64,000 bases of DNA from the NCBI GenBank assembly GCA_000499405.2, contig HG738138.1, forward strand, positions 14,137,208 to 14,201,207, given 5' to 3'. Position 1 is the stretch's first letter. The number at the start of each line of letters is the position of its first letter. The notes beneath the pieces were generated by a model. The model was not told the origin of the DNA, did not search any database, and worked only from the letters and a program-made list of their open reading frames with translations. Both the position numbers and the translations under genes were made by a program. This document shows, piece by piece, positions 1 to 12,249 of this stretch. This stretch comes from Onchocerca volvulus (taxonomy: Eukaryota > Nematoda > Chromadorea > Rhabditida > Onchocercidae).

Positions 1-257
1 CGCTATTGCAGCTGGAATAATTTTCAAAATATTCAATTCAAATCAAACAATTTCAATAATTAATTGATTTTATTTATTTTAATTCATTTAATCATCTGGA
101 AAATGTTGGCACAACGAATTGTAACCGAAATGTTGCATATAATTTTGATGATTACAAATTAATAGCAGTAATCTATTGTTATATGTGTAAATATAATTCA
201 GAATAATATGAATATAATTAAAAAAACTACCAAATAGGTATTCTTTTTCTTTTTTTA

Positions 258-797
258 GGAAATCGATAGCTTTTTAATGTGTTTGCTAGCACAAGATGCT
301 TTAATGAGAGCCCTGATGCGCTCCTTCGATATTCGCTTCATGTTATTGATATTTATTTCTGTCACCATCTCATCGTTTGCTTCAAGTTTTCTGGTGCATT
401 CATCAACGTCAGTATCATTTTCTGGTTCATCCGGAAGAACTTTTGCTTCGAAAACCCTAACAACACCACTAAATGTAGTTCCTGTTGTTTCATCCTGACC
501 TTTACCCTTCAAAGCATTGTAATACTGAGACTGGTTGAGCAAGTTGTGCATCCCAAGAATACCAGCTAAATCAACGAGATCCTTTTCGGGTGCTTCATGC
601 AGTGCTCCGTCCAAATCGTCCTCGTCATCCAGATCCAACTCTACTGGCATTTCCATTTTACCAGATTCCTTATCATTATTCTCTTTCGGCTCATAGATTT
701 TCCCCCGTTTAATTCCTGGACTAAATGGCACCCATTCCTCCCAGTCTGCTTCTTGTTTTGCACTTTCCTCGAGGAATACCAATAGTTTATCCCTTTT
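258..797 (-). CDS. Tropomodulin, single internal exon (partial, possibly an orphan copy)
   Basis: Tropomodulins cap the slow-growing (pointed) end of actin filaments, typically in muscle sarcomeres, and bind tropomyosin. The 180-codon open exon starts KRDKLLVFLEESAK and carries the family blocks WVPFSPGIKRGKIYEP, DLAGILGMHNLLNQSQYY, VLPDEPENDTDVDE and NIDN-like ININNMKRIS, ending at HIKKLSI, where the leucine-rich-repeat domain begins in the family. The N-terminal tropomyosin-binding segment and the repeat domain are not seen; the latter could lie beyond position 1. The boundaries are odd. The frame is closed upstream by TAG at 798-800 with no pyrimidine-rich acceptor, and downstream TAA at 255-257 follows with no GT donor after the last conserved codon. 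The frame itself is intact. Either the splice sites are non-canonical or this is a partial duplication. Family assignment is sure; gene status is not. Confidence 0.8.
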
Positions 798-1394
798 CTA
801 CTGCTTTTCCGCACATTGATTCTAATATAAATTGAACTTAATTTGATAAATTTCGATTTTATCCGTTAATTTCAATAACATATAAAATGATTCGTTCAGA
901 ATTTGTCAGCTATTGCTAAGTTTCTATCTTAATTACTATAAAGCAGTAGAAAAAGTTCATATCGTAAAAAATTGCTCGGGTTCAAATTAGAAAATAGGAG
1001 CAACGATCAAAATGACATTCACCAGTTATTGAAATTTGATTACTGATTCAATGATTATATTTGCTACGTAAAAAAAAAGATCAAATGAAATAATCTATAC
1101 AAAAAAAATTTCAAATTCTTTATTGGTTGATTTGAAAATTTGAAACAACGTTGCATTCGAGCACATATTTTTATAAAGATAAAAGATAAAACGCGTGTTT
1201 AGGAACTTTCGGAGATTTAAGATATTGAACAAACGAACATTTCTAGTAAGGAATAAAAATTTATGCCAGCTATATCTATCTTGATACCGCAGAATATTTG
1301 CTATCGTAATCATTATCTATTTGGCAATATAGAATCTTAACTAACGTGAATTGTTTTTATTAAGTTTTGTATATATATATATATAAAATTTACG

Positions 1395-1540
1395 GTAGCT
1401 GATATTCTACACTTTTAAACAGTGTTAGCTACATAAACTGCACATATTTAGTATTGAGAGTTTTAGCTACCATAAACAGATGTAGTTAATATTGAAGAAT
1501 GTTTGCTAGAGTAAGCAATGAGTTTATATTTCATTAAATA
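1395..1540. repeat. Degenerate tandem repeat
   Basis: Three or four diverged units of about 40-45 bp share a core like TTAGCTACATAAAC followed by TTAATATTGA (near 1426, 1467 and 1509). An earlier partial unit (GGTAGCTGATATT) lies near 1395. No gene is seen around it; the whole stretch 800-2239 is otherwise featureless AT-rich DNA. Confidence 0.4.
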
Positions 1541-2239
1541 GCATCTAGAAAAGATAAACATTTATATTAAAAGCATATTTTCTACTCCGACAATGTTAAT
1601 TCAAATCATAGGATAGTATAAATTAATCCTATTCAAAAGTTTATTCAAATGATGCATGAATGGATATGAATTGTTGTTAAACTGATATGATTATACGACA
1701 ACGAATACGGAAAAATGTTCAGTTTATGAGCAAAAAGTTTAATGCGAACGTATGTTTATTTAAAAAAATTGGTAGCGTGTTAACTCATTAATCTGATGAT
1801 TTATAAAATTCATTCAGAAAGATCAAACATAAATTGAAGAGATGAATAGTTTTTCTTTCCTTTTTTTAGACTTATAAAAGGATAAATGAAGGCAAATGAT
1901 TTAATTAACGTAACTGAATGAATTAGGTGATTGAATGATAATAATAGAATATCAAGAATAATTTGTTTATTTTTCATCTGCATGAAAAGAGATTTTAAAG
2001 AACTCCTGACTAATTGAAATTTCGATTATAGAAATCCAAAACATAATTTTAAATAAGTGGTAGAAAAAAATATTATGTACATTAAATTCTAAGTCTGCAA
2101 ATTTTTTGGTTATCTGTCATCAGTTATAACATTGAAATCATTATTCGATGTTATATTGAATACAACAGAATCATATTTCAATTTTTCTCCTTATTTTTTT
2201 TTCTTTTCATCCTACATTCTTTCTGATTTACCATTTCAG

Positions 2240-3006
2240 TTGAAATTTTCGAGCCAATAATGAAATCCATGGATTCGGTAAGACTGAAAGAATTTTCTAT
2301 TAGAAAAAAAAGACGGTCAAAAATCTTTTAAAAAAAGACAAAATTAATATTTTTACTGGAAATGTAGTAATTTTGAAAAAAATTAACAGCATTCTTTGAA
2401 ATTACAAATAAAAATAAATGTTGAACGTTGTTTTAAACTTTAAAGACAGAAAATTTGCAAAATTTTATATTTAAAATTACGTATACTCTTGATATTAACA
2501 ATAAAAAAAAAAAAAAAAGTGCGCTTGTCCTCAAATTTAAATTTTTTTTTTAATCATAAAAAATGATGAAATTTCGAAAATTAAGCTTACTCGAGGCGAA
2601 TCTTTCGTCATCATTTTGTTCTTTTCGACGAATGATTTTGGCAAATCTGTGATAAAAAGAATTAATAATTCTCTAATAATTGCATCTTTATTATCTAAAA
2701 TTATATTTTTGCATTTAAGAAATAACAAATTAATTGGACCAAAATTCTAAATTTAAGAGTCGCATTCAAAAGATTTTCGTGCAAAAATTCAAAATTTTTT
2801 TTCAATTTCAAAATGAAAACTATAATCAGTAATAGGATATTCACTAATAAGCATATTTTTGTGTCATTAAAAGGAAAAAAGGAAAAAAAAATCGGTAAAA
2901 TTTGAAATTTAGCAGAACACACTGACAAACGAGTTCCAACTTTATTACTGATTGTTCTTCTACAAATAGAGATTTGACCCAAAAAATGAGAACAGCGGTT
3001 GCTTGG
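2240..3006 (+). CDS. Two short candidate exons of an unknown gene
   Basis: Exon 2240-2277 sits between a textbook acceptor (TTTACCATTTCAG) and donor (GTAAGA) and reads EIFEPIMKSMDS in one open phase. It could also be a first exon starting at the ATG at 2260. The second candidate, 2970-3006, follows TACAAATAG and precedes GTAAAT; it reads RFDPKNENSGCL and its incoming phase (0) fits the outgoing phase of the first. Both are richer in G and C than their surroundings. No further exon joined convincingly. An ORF-like stretch at 3660-3896 and a splice-bounded stretch at 3465-3521 lie downstream but do not fit in phase. No family recognised; chance is a real alternative. Confidence 0.22.
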
Positions 3007-4304
3007 GTAAATATTCTCGGCGTGGACATAACTATCTAATAATAAGAAGAAAAGTGGCAGCCAATGTGGAAACATTGGAAACACTGAAATTTTCAATAAT
3101 ATATTCCAATTTTTCTAAAAAGTTTTTCAAATTCAGCAAAACAAATGCTCTTTTCTTATCCTATGTGAAATTGTTTTTGCTGCTTCTGAAATATTTAATT
3201 TCATTTTAATACAAACTTATTTTAATTTATCTAGTGATTTATTGTATTTTTACATTTGACTTTCATTTAGTGCAAATTGTTTCAACTTTTTCAACGATAC
3301 GATACTGCAACAAAGGAAAAACTGATGTGAGAATTAAATGATCAATTAATTTAAAATTAATTGGGTTAATTATTACCATTTGATAATCAATTCCAAGAAA
3401 AAAAAGAAGAGAAAAACTATAAGCAGAGATCTATATTGATATTTTAATAAGTAAATTTTTTTAGAAGCCTTCTTATGAATGAAATGTTGAATGAAATTTT
3501 GCTCTTTCCCAACTGCGAGAAGTAATAAAAGTAGAATTAATTAATTTTCGTATTAGATTTTCAAAATTTTTTGAGGTTTTCAAGACGAACTTTTCTCTTT
3601 TTTAAAATTATTATCATGCATAGACGAAAATTGTATAACTAAGGGAATAGTATTGAAATATGTCGAAAATAAAAAAGAAAACCTGGAAAATCCAGCGACT
3701 ATATTCAAATGAAGAAATAAAATATATGCTTGGAGTAGATAATACAATTTTTTATTATTATGAGGTTGATATTACATTCTTTTTTAAATATTTCAAATTA
3801 ATTAATTTAAATTACATTGTACAGGAAGCTGATCATAACACATTATTCAAAATAGATGTTGAAAAAAAAATTACAAAAACTGTAATAAATTATTAAAATA
3901 GAAAGATAAAAAAACTGGAAAGAAATGATATAATATCACTGGTGTATAAATAATTACTTGATTATATTAAATATTTCATGTTACTTAATTTAAAATAGAG
4001 AATATAAATCAATCATGCCAGTAAAAATAGAAGTCGGGAAATTATATTCGATACTGTTATATTATTTTTCAATTATTCACAAATCAGTGGAAATGAAAAA
4101 ATTTAGCGGGGAAAAAAATTGATATAATAAAAATAATAACATAGTTATATAATTAATATTGGTAATTATAATATTAATTGCAGTCATATAACAATGTGCA
4201 TTCGAAATTAATCATTAGCTAATTTATTCACCATTTTCATTTCTAATTATTAGTTTTATATTACACTTATTTCAGCCTAATATTTGTTATTCAAATATAT
4301 TTCG

Positions 4305-4762
4305 TATATATATATATATATACTTTAAATGTGATATTAAATATATAAAAATGTATGAACAGTAAACAAGCAAAATTTAAAATTTATTAATATTCAAATG
4401 TAAAATTTATTTTACATCGTATATAAATATATGTGTACAAAATGCAAATCAATGAATGATGTCAAGGAAAATGGATAAAAAGCTAAAATAGGAGTAATTA
4501 TGCTTCTTGTGATGGCATAATTATTCAAATTAAATAACAGCATCGTAAATAAAAAAATAAGGAAAAATTAAATGATATAATGGTATTCGAATATTTTGCT
4601 GTAATAAGAAATTCTATGCACTTAATTTCTGTTTATACATAAATAGTTGAAACGTGATATCAGATATAGGATATTAAGGCAGGAAGTTTTACGTTTAAAT
4701 TTTTGCTTATATATATATATATATATTTCATATATGATATCAAATATACAAAAATATGCAAA
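4305..4762. repeat. Dispersed repeat pair with (TA)n
   Basis: Two copies about 400 bp apart (4305-4360 and 4708-4762) share the order (TA)n, then TGATAT(T/C)AAATATA(T/C)AAAAAT, then a short A-rich tail. They look like a diverged duplication of one AT-rich element rather than two random microsatellites. Confidence 0.35.
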
Positions 4763-5466
4763 CATTTAAAAGTTAAAATAATATGAGCATTATAAAAGCA
4801 AGAAGGATGAACTGGAAATCAAATGCTTATTTTTTCATATGTAAATATATGGTGTTTTCAAGTTCCGCGTTTCTTTTTTATCGTTTTTTCGATAGCTGAG
4901 AACGAAAATTTGAAAATATAAAGCCTAACAAATGACTAATAAAAACTTTTTTATATATATATCGATTTGCTTCTATATATATATTTATCGAAAATTATGT
5001 AAAATGATAGCAACATAAATGTAATTTATCATAGTTTATAACTGTTGTTAGCAAGATTATGACTTCTTCTGGCACTGAAATTCATTTAATTCCTTTTTTA
5101 TTTTTGCTTTAAATGGTAGTTTCAATTTTATTTCATTTTGAAAATTCAATTTACCATGTCTTTTTGTTCTTCCATTGAATATATCATTTCGCTGTATTCT
5201 CTAATGATAATGGAGCAAAATTATGATGGATTTTGATTATTTTGAAATTGTTTAATCAATCACTTGTTGATCATATTTTCAAATCCTCAATGTCAACTAG
5301 TTCGGTGAAATCCAGCCTTAATATAATTGTATTCGAATATCATCTGTTATCATCTCGTTAAATTTTAATATGTTGTCTGACATGGTTAAATTTGAAAATG
5401 TTATCTGAAATAGTTTATTTTGAATATATTTGGAGCACACTATCCATCATGGTAGTTGTCCAGTAC

Positions 5467-5569
5467 CAATTTTTGACGAATCACTTTTGCTACTCAAATT
5501 TCTTGATATCCGCCAATGAATTGATCTCAACTCGCTGATTTGTCGAATGTCTTTAGATGCTTGAATGAG
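5467..5569 (-). CDS. Possible exon of unknown gene
   Basis: On the minus strand a very good pyrimidine tract and acceptor (CTCTCTCCTTCCCAG) precedes a 103-nt stretch that is open in only one phase. It reads LIQASKDIRQISELRSIHWR and onward, to a possible GTACTG donor. Base composition is clearly less AT-rich than the flanks. It could equally be an untranslated 5' exon, perhaps of the tropomodulin locus 4.7 kb downstream on the same strand. No family recognised. Confidence 0.22.
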
Positions 5570-8500
5570 CTGGGAAGGAGAGAGAAAGGAAGAAAGCGCG
5601 AGAGAAAAGGTTGGAAAGTTGCGAATATGAGTTTCGATGAGCATTCTAAACTAATTTTGAATGTTAATTAAAGATATTCCACAAAAAGTAACATTGAAAT
5701 TTCTCTTTTTCCCTTTTTCTAATCGTTTCATCAGTTCTGCGCATTAATTTATAATTTATATTAATACAAAAAAAAAAATCTACAAAAATTTTTATAAAAG
5801 TTGATTTTAAGAAGTATTGAATTCCCCTTCTTTTCAAATCAAAAAAAACAAGGATTTTACACGAAAGCAAGAATGGTGGCGATCCGGATACAATTTTCAA
5901 TCAAGTTTTCCCAAAATTTGATTTTTTCTGAAATTAATGAAATTTCGTAAAAATTTCTTGAAGAAAATGATTATTTATTGTGCAGTTGAGCAAACAAAAT
6001 CTTTAACAAATATTCTTCAGAATTAAATTTGAGTAAATCTAAATTATTGACTGGAATAATTCAACAATAGTACGATAAATATTCCGATTACCGTATCGAA
6101 AAAGATAATCAATCATACATTTCGGATGGAAACAGTAATGATAAATTTAATGATATTTATCAGAATTATTTGCTATTATATTTGCTGTAATTAAAAATTA
6201 ATTAAGATCAGAAAAAATTTGCATCATCGAATTAATGGGCAAATACTGATGTTCTGTGAACACATATGGATGCATTATTTATCACTTCCTTTAAAATAAA
6301 ATTTAATAATAAAACTATGACAATTATTAAAAAACAATAAACCGAACAAATATTTAGCACGGAAAAAAATCGATAATTAATAACAATTTGGCAACTAGAA
6401 CCAGAAAAGTTATAGTTGTCCATTTCAATTTTCAATGATACTTTTGAAAATGATTTACAAAAATAAAATTATATGATTTAACAAATTATAGATATGAAAA
6501 ATTCATTTATTTAGACGGAAAACTTATGCATTCATTATTATTTAAAGCAAACTTCACTTTAACAAATAAGATAAAGATGGTATTATTGAAATAACGCTGT
6601 TTTCTATTCAATAATTTGTCCTATCAAAATATTTTGATATTCCAATTAATTGAATGATTAAATGAATTTTTAGCAGCCAAATTAAGTTTATGTCAATCGT
6701 AAAATGTTTGGTGCAACTTCCGTTGATTGAAAAGTATCATACAAAGTAATTAAATAATATAATGAAATTGTTATTAATTATGCAAGAAAAAATTAGTAAT
6801 TGCGAAAGAAAACTGGAATAATTTTAAAATAATATACGCTTTGTTTTTTGCACAGGCAAATATTTTAGAATTTAAAAATTACCCATTTTTCCAAAAAAAA
6901 AAATAGAACAAATTTTATTCCACATAATGCAATTACTAACTTTTGTAGTCACAAACTTTTTATTTAATACAAATATAAGTTGTGTTGTAAAGCATTTAAA
7001 AGCATACGTCAACATGCATTTATAATGCAAACTACTGAAATAACACGCAGTATGAATTACAAATGCCGAAAACTTTTTAATCAGTAAAAGCAAGTATGTA
7101 ATTTGCAAAAAAAAATTGATCAAGAATTTAGAAATGTTTTTAAAAATTTAAAATTGAATAAAGAAATTGTAATATTTTTGTATTATAGCAGTATATTTTC
7201 TTTTGGTGCTTCGTAATTCACAACATAATCGACTATAAGATGGATTTTTTTTTTGATTACTTCCAGTACTGAAACTTATTTTCTGAAAAATTTAATTTCG
7301 TTAATTTGCAAAAAAAAAAATTATTTTTTTGCTTTGTTCTTGCAATTTTGCAATATTTATACCATTTCAATTTGTAATAGAAAATCAAATTTTACAAAAA
7401 AAAAAAATTTTTTAGTAAAAAATCAGTGAAATCTGGGAGAAGGAGTAAATATGGCTTAAGAAAATTTTAAAATAATATATTTCAAATAAAACAAGAAAAA
7501 ATCAAATTTATCGCATATTTTGCAGTTTCAATCAATTTTTAACATTGAAATTTACAAAATTTAACTAAATTTGATTCATGCGCACATTCCGCATGCATGC
7601 ATTATTATAACTTATATAGTAATTTCAGTTTTAAACTTCATTCAGTAAATTATCAAACTAATTAACTGTCAAAAAACAAACTGAGATTGAAGCAAAAAAT
7701 AAGCATAAAATATTGATGTTTTGTCTTCTTCTTCAATTCATTTCGGAATTCAATTCATTTCATTTCGATCAAATCATTTCGATCATATTGGTACATGTGA
7801 AATAAAAGCTGTCTTGAAAATAAAAAGCAACATGCAAAGTTGAATTTTTAATTTAATTCTTTTAATAATTTGGAAAATATTAATGCTTATAAAAAATTTG
7901 AACTATCAAAAAAGTCATGTTATATTATTAAGAAACTTTTCAAATCTTACCATAGGAAATTGTTTTTTATTAATTTCCACATCGATTATGCACAATTCTC
8001 TCTCTGGAAATAAAATTTTTTAATGATCAGTAGAAACTGTTAAAAATTCACAAATTCAGTAAAATTTATATTGATTGTTAGAGTTAATTAACTACTTCAA
8101 AAAAGCAATAAAAAATAGTGTGGAAATAAGGAAAAAATTTGAGCGAGATTTTGAGATTAAATAATTCTTTATCATTTAACAAAATTTAGATTTCGATTTT
8201 CTTAACTAATCCAAAACTTTTTCAAAGTAAATCGCTCTATAACATATATTTTTCTGTCCCTTATTTCAATTTAATTTTTCAATTATCTATTCCTAATTAT
8301 TTAATTTATGGTGAAATAAGATAGTGGGAAAATAAAAAAACTCCATTTTTTCATACAACAATCTAAAATTAATCATAATTAAATTGAATTTATTAAGAGG
8401 CCAAAATTAAACCGGATTTAATAATCTAATTAATTGATTAAACTGATTTATATATAAAAGTACATATATACATAAATTTATAACATGATTCATACTCACA

Positions 8501-10999
8501 TTATTCATCAGAAACAATTTGTCCATCGAAATCAATTCTATTACAAACATATATATATAATTCACATTGATATATTATCAATATTTATGTTTAAAATTTT
8601 GTAAAATCAGGAATCATTTTTTCATTTTTTTTTTTCGGTCAAAAATTTGAAAAAATTTAACAAAAGTAAAAGATTTAGCATATTTATTCAAATAATGGAA
8701 AATATGGAATTATTGCTTCCGTGATTTTTCAACAGATTTTTTTAATGTTATTATCAATATGTTGTTTACTTTAAGCAAAATTTTAAAATATAAATAGCAG
8801 AGAAATCATAACTGACGTTAGAAAAAAGGTTCGAGAACAAAACAAGAAAAATGTATTCAGAATTGCTTGCTATAAAATTTCCATTGATTTTTATTGTAAA
8901 AAAGATTGAATTTTTCCATAATTTTGATAGAAATGTTAAAATCAATTCAATATGGAGTATATGATTTCATTTGGAACTGAACTTAGCATAAAAGAATCAC
9001 ATGATAACATTTAATTTATTCCAACAATTAATCCTCTTTATAAATGATAAATTTAGAGAAATTTAAAAATATAATTAATTTTCGAAAAAATCAGCAAAAT
9101 TATATGTTATCATTTATTTCTGTTAAATGAACGGTACTATCGGTATTGTTAATGCAGAAAAAAATATATTCTAGTATGTATTTTATTTATGTTAACTAAC
9201 GATGAAAATTATTGCATGAAACAAAGGAACATCTGGTTCATCATCCGGTTATCAGGTTAATTATTCAGAAATTGATGCTGGGATAACAGCAATATTGATA
9301 TTATACACTTTATTAGTGTATATTAAATAGTTTATTCAAGTTAATCAGTCGGCTGATAATCAAAATTATTACATGAGATAAAAGGTCATCCGGTTGACAA
9401 TTCAGTATAAGGATTAAAGTATAAATTATGAGAGAGGAAGGAAAGAATGAAATACGATTAAAACGGATTAAATCATTTCTTTAAAAAATGGAAAGTATTT
9501 GATAACATAACATATGGCGAATACTAGAGAATATTTCCTGTAAATATTTTAATTAAAATTGTTTGAAATGGAGGAAAAAAGGAAGAAATGATTGCAAAAA
9601 TAACATCAAACATTGAGGATAAAAATAATTTTAGGAGTGGAAATGAAATAATAAAATAATGAAAAGCTGAGAAGAAGATAAAACCGGAAAATTTGCGTAA
9701 ATGTTCGATAATAATTAATCGTTTTAAAACGTTAAATATTAAAAAAAAAAAAAAAAGCAGCATAAATCATTAATGAAAATGTGATATAAAAGGAAAAATG
9801 TGACAAACTGTTTGTCATCCAAATTTAACTCTCTTCAAACAAATAACTTTATTCTATCGTAAAGTTTTATTCATTCTACATTTCCTAACAATCGTTTCGT
9901 TCTTTGATCTCTATCATCAAATTTATCAAGAAGGAAAAAGTGAGGGAGAAAACGATTGGAAAAAGAGAAAACGTTTCCATTTTTCAAATTCAATTGATTT
10001 ATTTTGGTAAATGATCCTAAAATATTACAGTAAACTTAAAGCTACGGTATGTTTAAAATTTTGAGAAAAGAAAAGGTTCGTGCTTAAAAAAAGCGAAAAA
10101 GATTTCATGCAAAAGTTTGTGGATTAGATTTATCGACTGTGATAATTTGGTAAACAATAATAAAATGCCATATTTGCTTATGTCATGTTTCATTGGATCA
10201 ACGAAAAATAAGATGAGGGAAAGTGGAAATTCTTTTTTTTTAATTTATTTTTTATTTTTATTTTAAATATATTATTAGCAGTTATCACATTATTGCCTTG
10301 TTATATCATTTTAATATTATTGATTATTATCTAATAAAATCAGCCATAAAATAAATGACCTGAATACATTTAAATACTTTCTTATAAATTCTTGATGTTT
10401 TTCTCCTTTTTGTTTCCAATTTGAAATTTGATTCCAAAAATATTTTGTGCTTTCATATGAGATTTTTAGTGAATTTTTGATATTGATAAGTTACATATAT
10501 ATTTATTTATTTACTTCATTTAATTTAGAAAAGATTTCATCGATATAATATGGCATATAAGAATTTTCGAGTTTTACCCAAAAAATCGAATATCAAAATG
10601 CAGAAAAAATGAACTTTATGTAAAACATGTTGTAAGTATTGTTTGCATATATATTATTATAATTTAGTCAAAAAAAAATTACCCAAAAAGAAGAGAAGGA
10701 AAATTCGTGTTTTAATTTAAAACAATCATTTTTTTTTTTTTAAATCTCTTTTAAATTTGATGTTAGAAAATCATTTATATGAGAAGAATAATCATTAAAT
10801 TTTCAAAAATGGATTTAAAATGATTGATTTATATCACATCAATTGCAGATAAGAGGAAAAGAAACAAATAAAATATCATGAATAGAAAACAAAAATAAAG
10901 AAAAAAAACTATGATTACATGCAATATCTCAACAATTGTTACGGTTCTCATGAAAAGATTCAAAATGCTAACAATTCAATAATTCAACTTTTGTTATAT

Positions 11000-11456
11000 C
11001 AACAGGCTTTACTGTTTCAATTAATTTTTTCGTGTTTTTATTTTTTGTTATGATTTTGTGGTTATTTTCAGTTTCTTTTTTTTTTGTTACATGGGTGTTG
11101 TGATTTGGTAGTTGTTAGGTCTATTGAATCTTTTAATTGGTTATTATTGCTTGGCATGTTTTCTTTTAGTATGGTTTTTGTTTTGTTTTGTTTTGTTTTC
11201 TTTTATTATTTGTCATATTTATTGTTATTTCTTATTTGTTTGATGGTTTTTTGAATTTTTTTGAGGTTAGAAATGTTGGTGGTTTTTTAAATGTTCCTTC
11301 CAGTATAACATTTTTTTCGATGGTAGCTCTGTTATTTGATTCTGGTTTTTTTGTCTGTTATGCCTTTGATATTATTGGGTGTTGGTTACTTATTTTTTTT
11401 TGTTTTGGTTTCGATATAATTACGAATAATTCCGACCGTGTAGCATTAATCAGCTA
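11000..11456 (+). pseudogene. Nuclear mitochondrial insertion (NUMT), probably atp6-like
   Basis: The plus strand switches abruptly to very high T, high G and low C and A, the strand bias of nematode mitochondrial coding strands and unlike anything nearby. From about 11188 one frame runs to the TAA at 11455-11457 as an unbroken hydrophobic protein (FFEVRNVGG, NVPSSITFFSM, then GCWLLIFFCFGF). An upstream stretch (11115-11255) is also hydrophobic but in another frame, so a shift lies around the TTTTG run at 11178-11200. Spacing and residues resemble mitochondrial ATP synthase subunit a (ATP6), which is tentative. An AGA codon falls where serine, its meaning in the invertebrate mitochondrial code, would be expected. 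Edges are approximate. Confidence 0.62.
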
Positions 11457-11809
11457 ATCCTTTCTTTTCTCACTTTGCTTGAAGATTCCAAAAATATGTC
11501 ATGTCATGTCTCGATAATAATAAAGTTCCAACTTTTTTTATTCCTGATGATAAGAAGCAAAAAGAACAAATATTTGGATTATGAAAATTCTTAACTGACT
11601 GGAAAGAATTCTTAACAAATATCATAACTTGAGCAATTCCTTTTTTCCAAATTTAGATCAAAACTTTTGTTGTATGCCAAAATTTGCCTAATGTCAGGTA
11701 ATTAAAATTGTTTTCAAAAATACAGGACATAATCAAATTGAAGCGAAACAAATTGTTGCATTTAGCATTTAGAAAGGCTTCGGGCCGCATGTTTGGACAT
11801 TAGTGTTGC

Positions 11810-12100
11810 GTAGAATTACGTGTGAAATTTCGGATGTTAATGTATGTAGAGCCACGTGTGAAACGTTTCTGAAAGTTATTAATTTGCACATTTGGAATTG
11901 GAGTTTAGTTTACTAGCGTTATTTCATAGTCAGAAGTCTTTTGCATGTGAACAAAATATTGTACGTAGTACAAAATATGAAAAGGACTGATAGTTTAATA
12001 ATGATAACTATATAATAATGATTCAACATTATCAGTATATTTTTATGGGACGATTCATCGTGTCATGTGTGATTACGTGACATATCACGGTTCATTGGGC
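11810..12100 (+). promoter_or_regulatory. Candidate promoter region of the Yif1 gene
   Basis: This less AT-rich stretch lies just upstream of the Yif1 start. It contains an 18-bp unit repeated at 11810-11827 and 11846-11863 (GTAGA...ACGTGTGAAA, 15 of 18 bases equal). It also has a perfect inverted repeat CGTGA-CATA-TCACG at 12076-12089, nested with a TGTCA/TGACA pair (12061-12082). Repeated ACGTG cores suggest binding of a bHLH or bZIP-type factor; that role is inference. Confidence 0.35.
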
Positions 12101-12217
12101 TTGATTTCGTGTATCTTACCTCTTTTCACGGCTAGACAACTTATTAGACTTAAATGAACTGCGGGCAGACTACTATCATGCAACTTATTATTTGTTCTTT
12201 TTCCTTTTTTTTTTTCT

Positions 12218-12238
12218 TTGTATTTTGCAAGTTTTCAG
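12218..12238 (+). promoter_or_regulatory. Likely spliced-leader acceptor of the Yif1 gene
   Basis: A T-rich tract ends in GTTTTCAG at 12231-12238, 11 bases before the start ATG at 12250, with no upstream coding exon. This is the usual arrangement of a nematode trans-splice acceptor. An ordinary cis acceptor of an untranslated first exon is the alternative. Confidence 0.55.
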
Positions 12239-12249
12239 CCAGTTACGCA

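Larger units (their letters stand above)
3897..10999. other. Gene-poor AT-rich region
   Basis: No coding region can be supported here apart from one weak exon candidate at 5467-5569. The stretch holds (TA)n tracts near 4305, 4710 and 4955, many poly-A/T runs and a diverged direct repeat (about 9208-9275 against 9355-9405, sharing AAAATTATT-CATGA and CATC-GGTT blocks). Long open frames here are Phe/Leu/Lys/Asn-rich and look like AT-rich chance frames. Confidence 0.5.
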
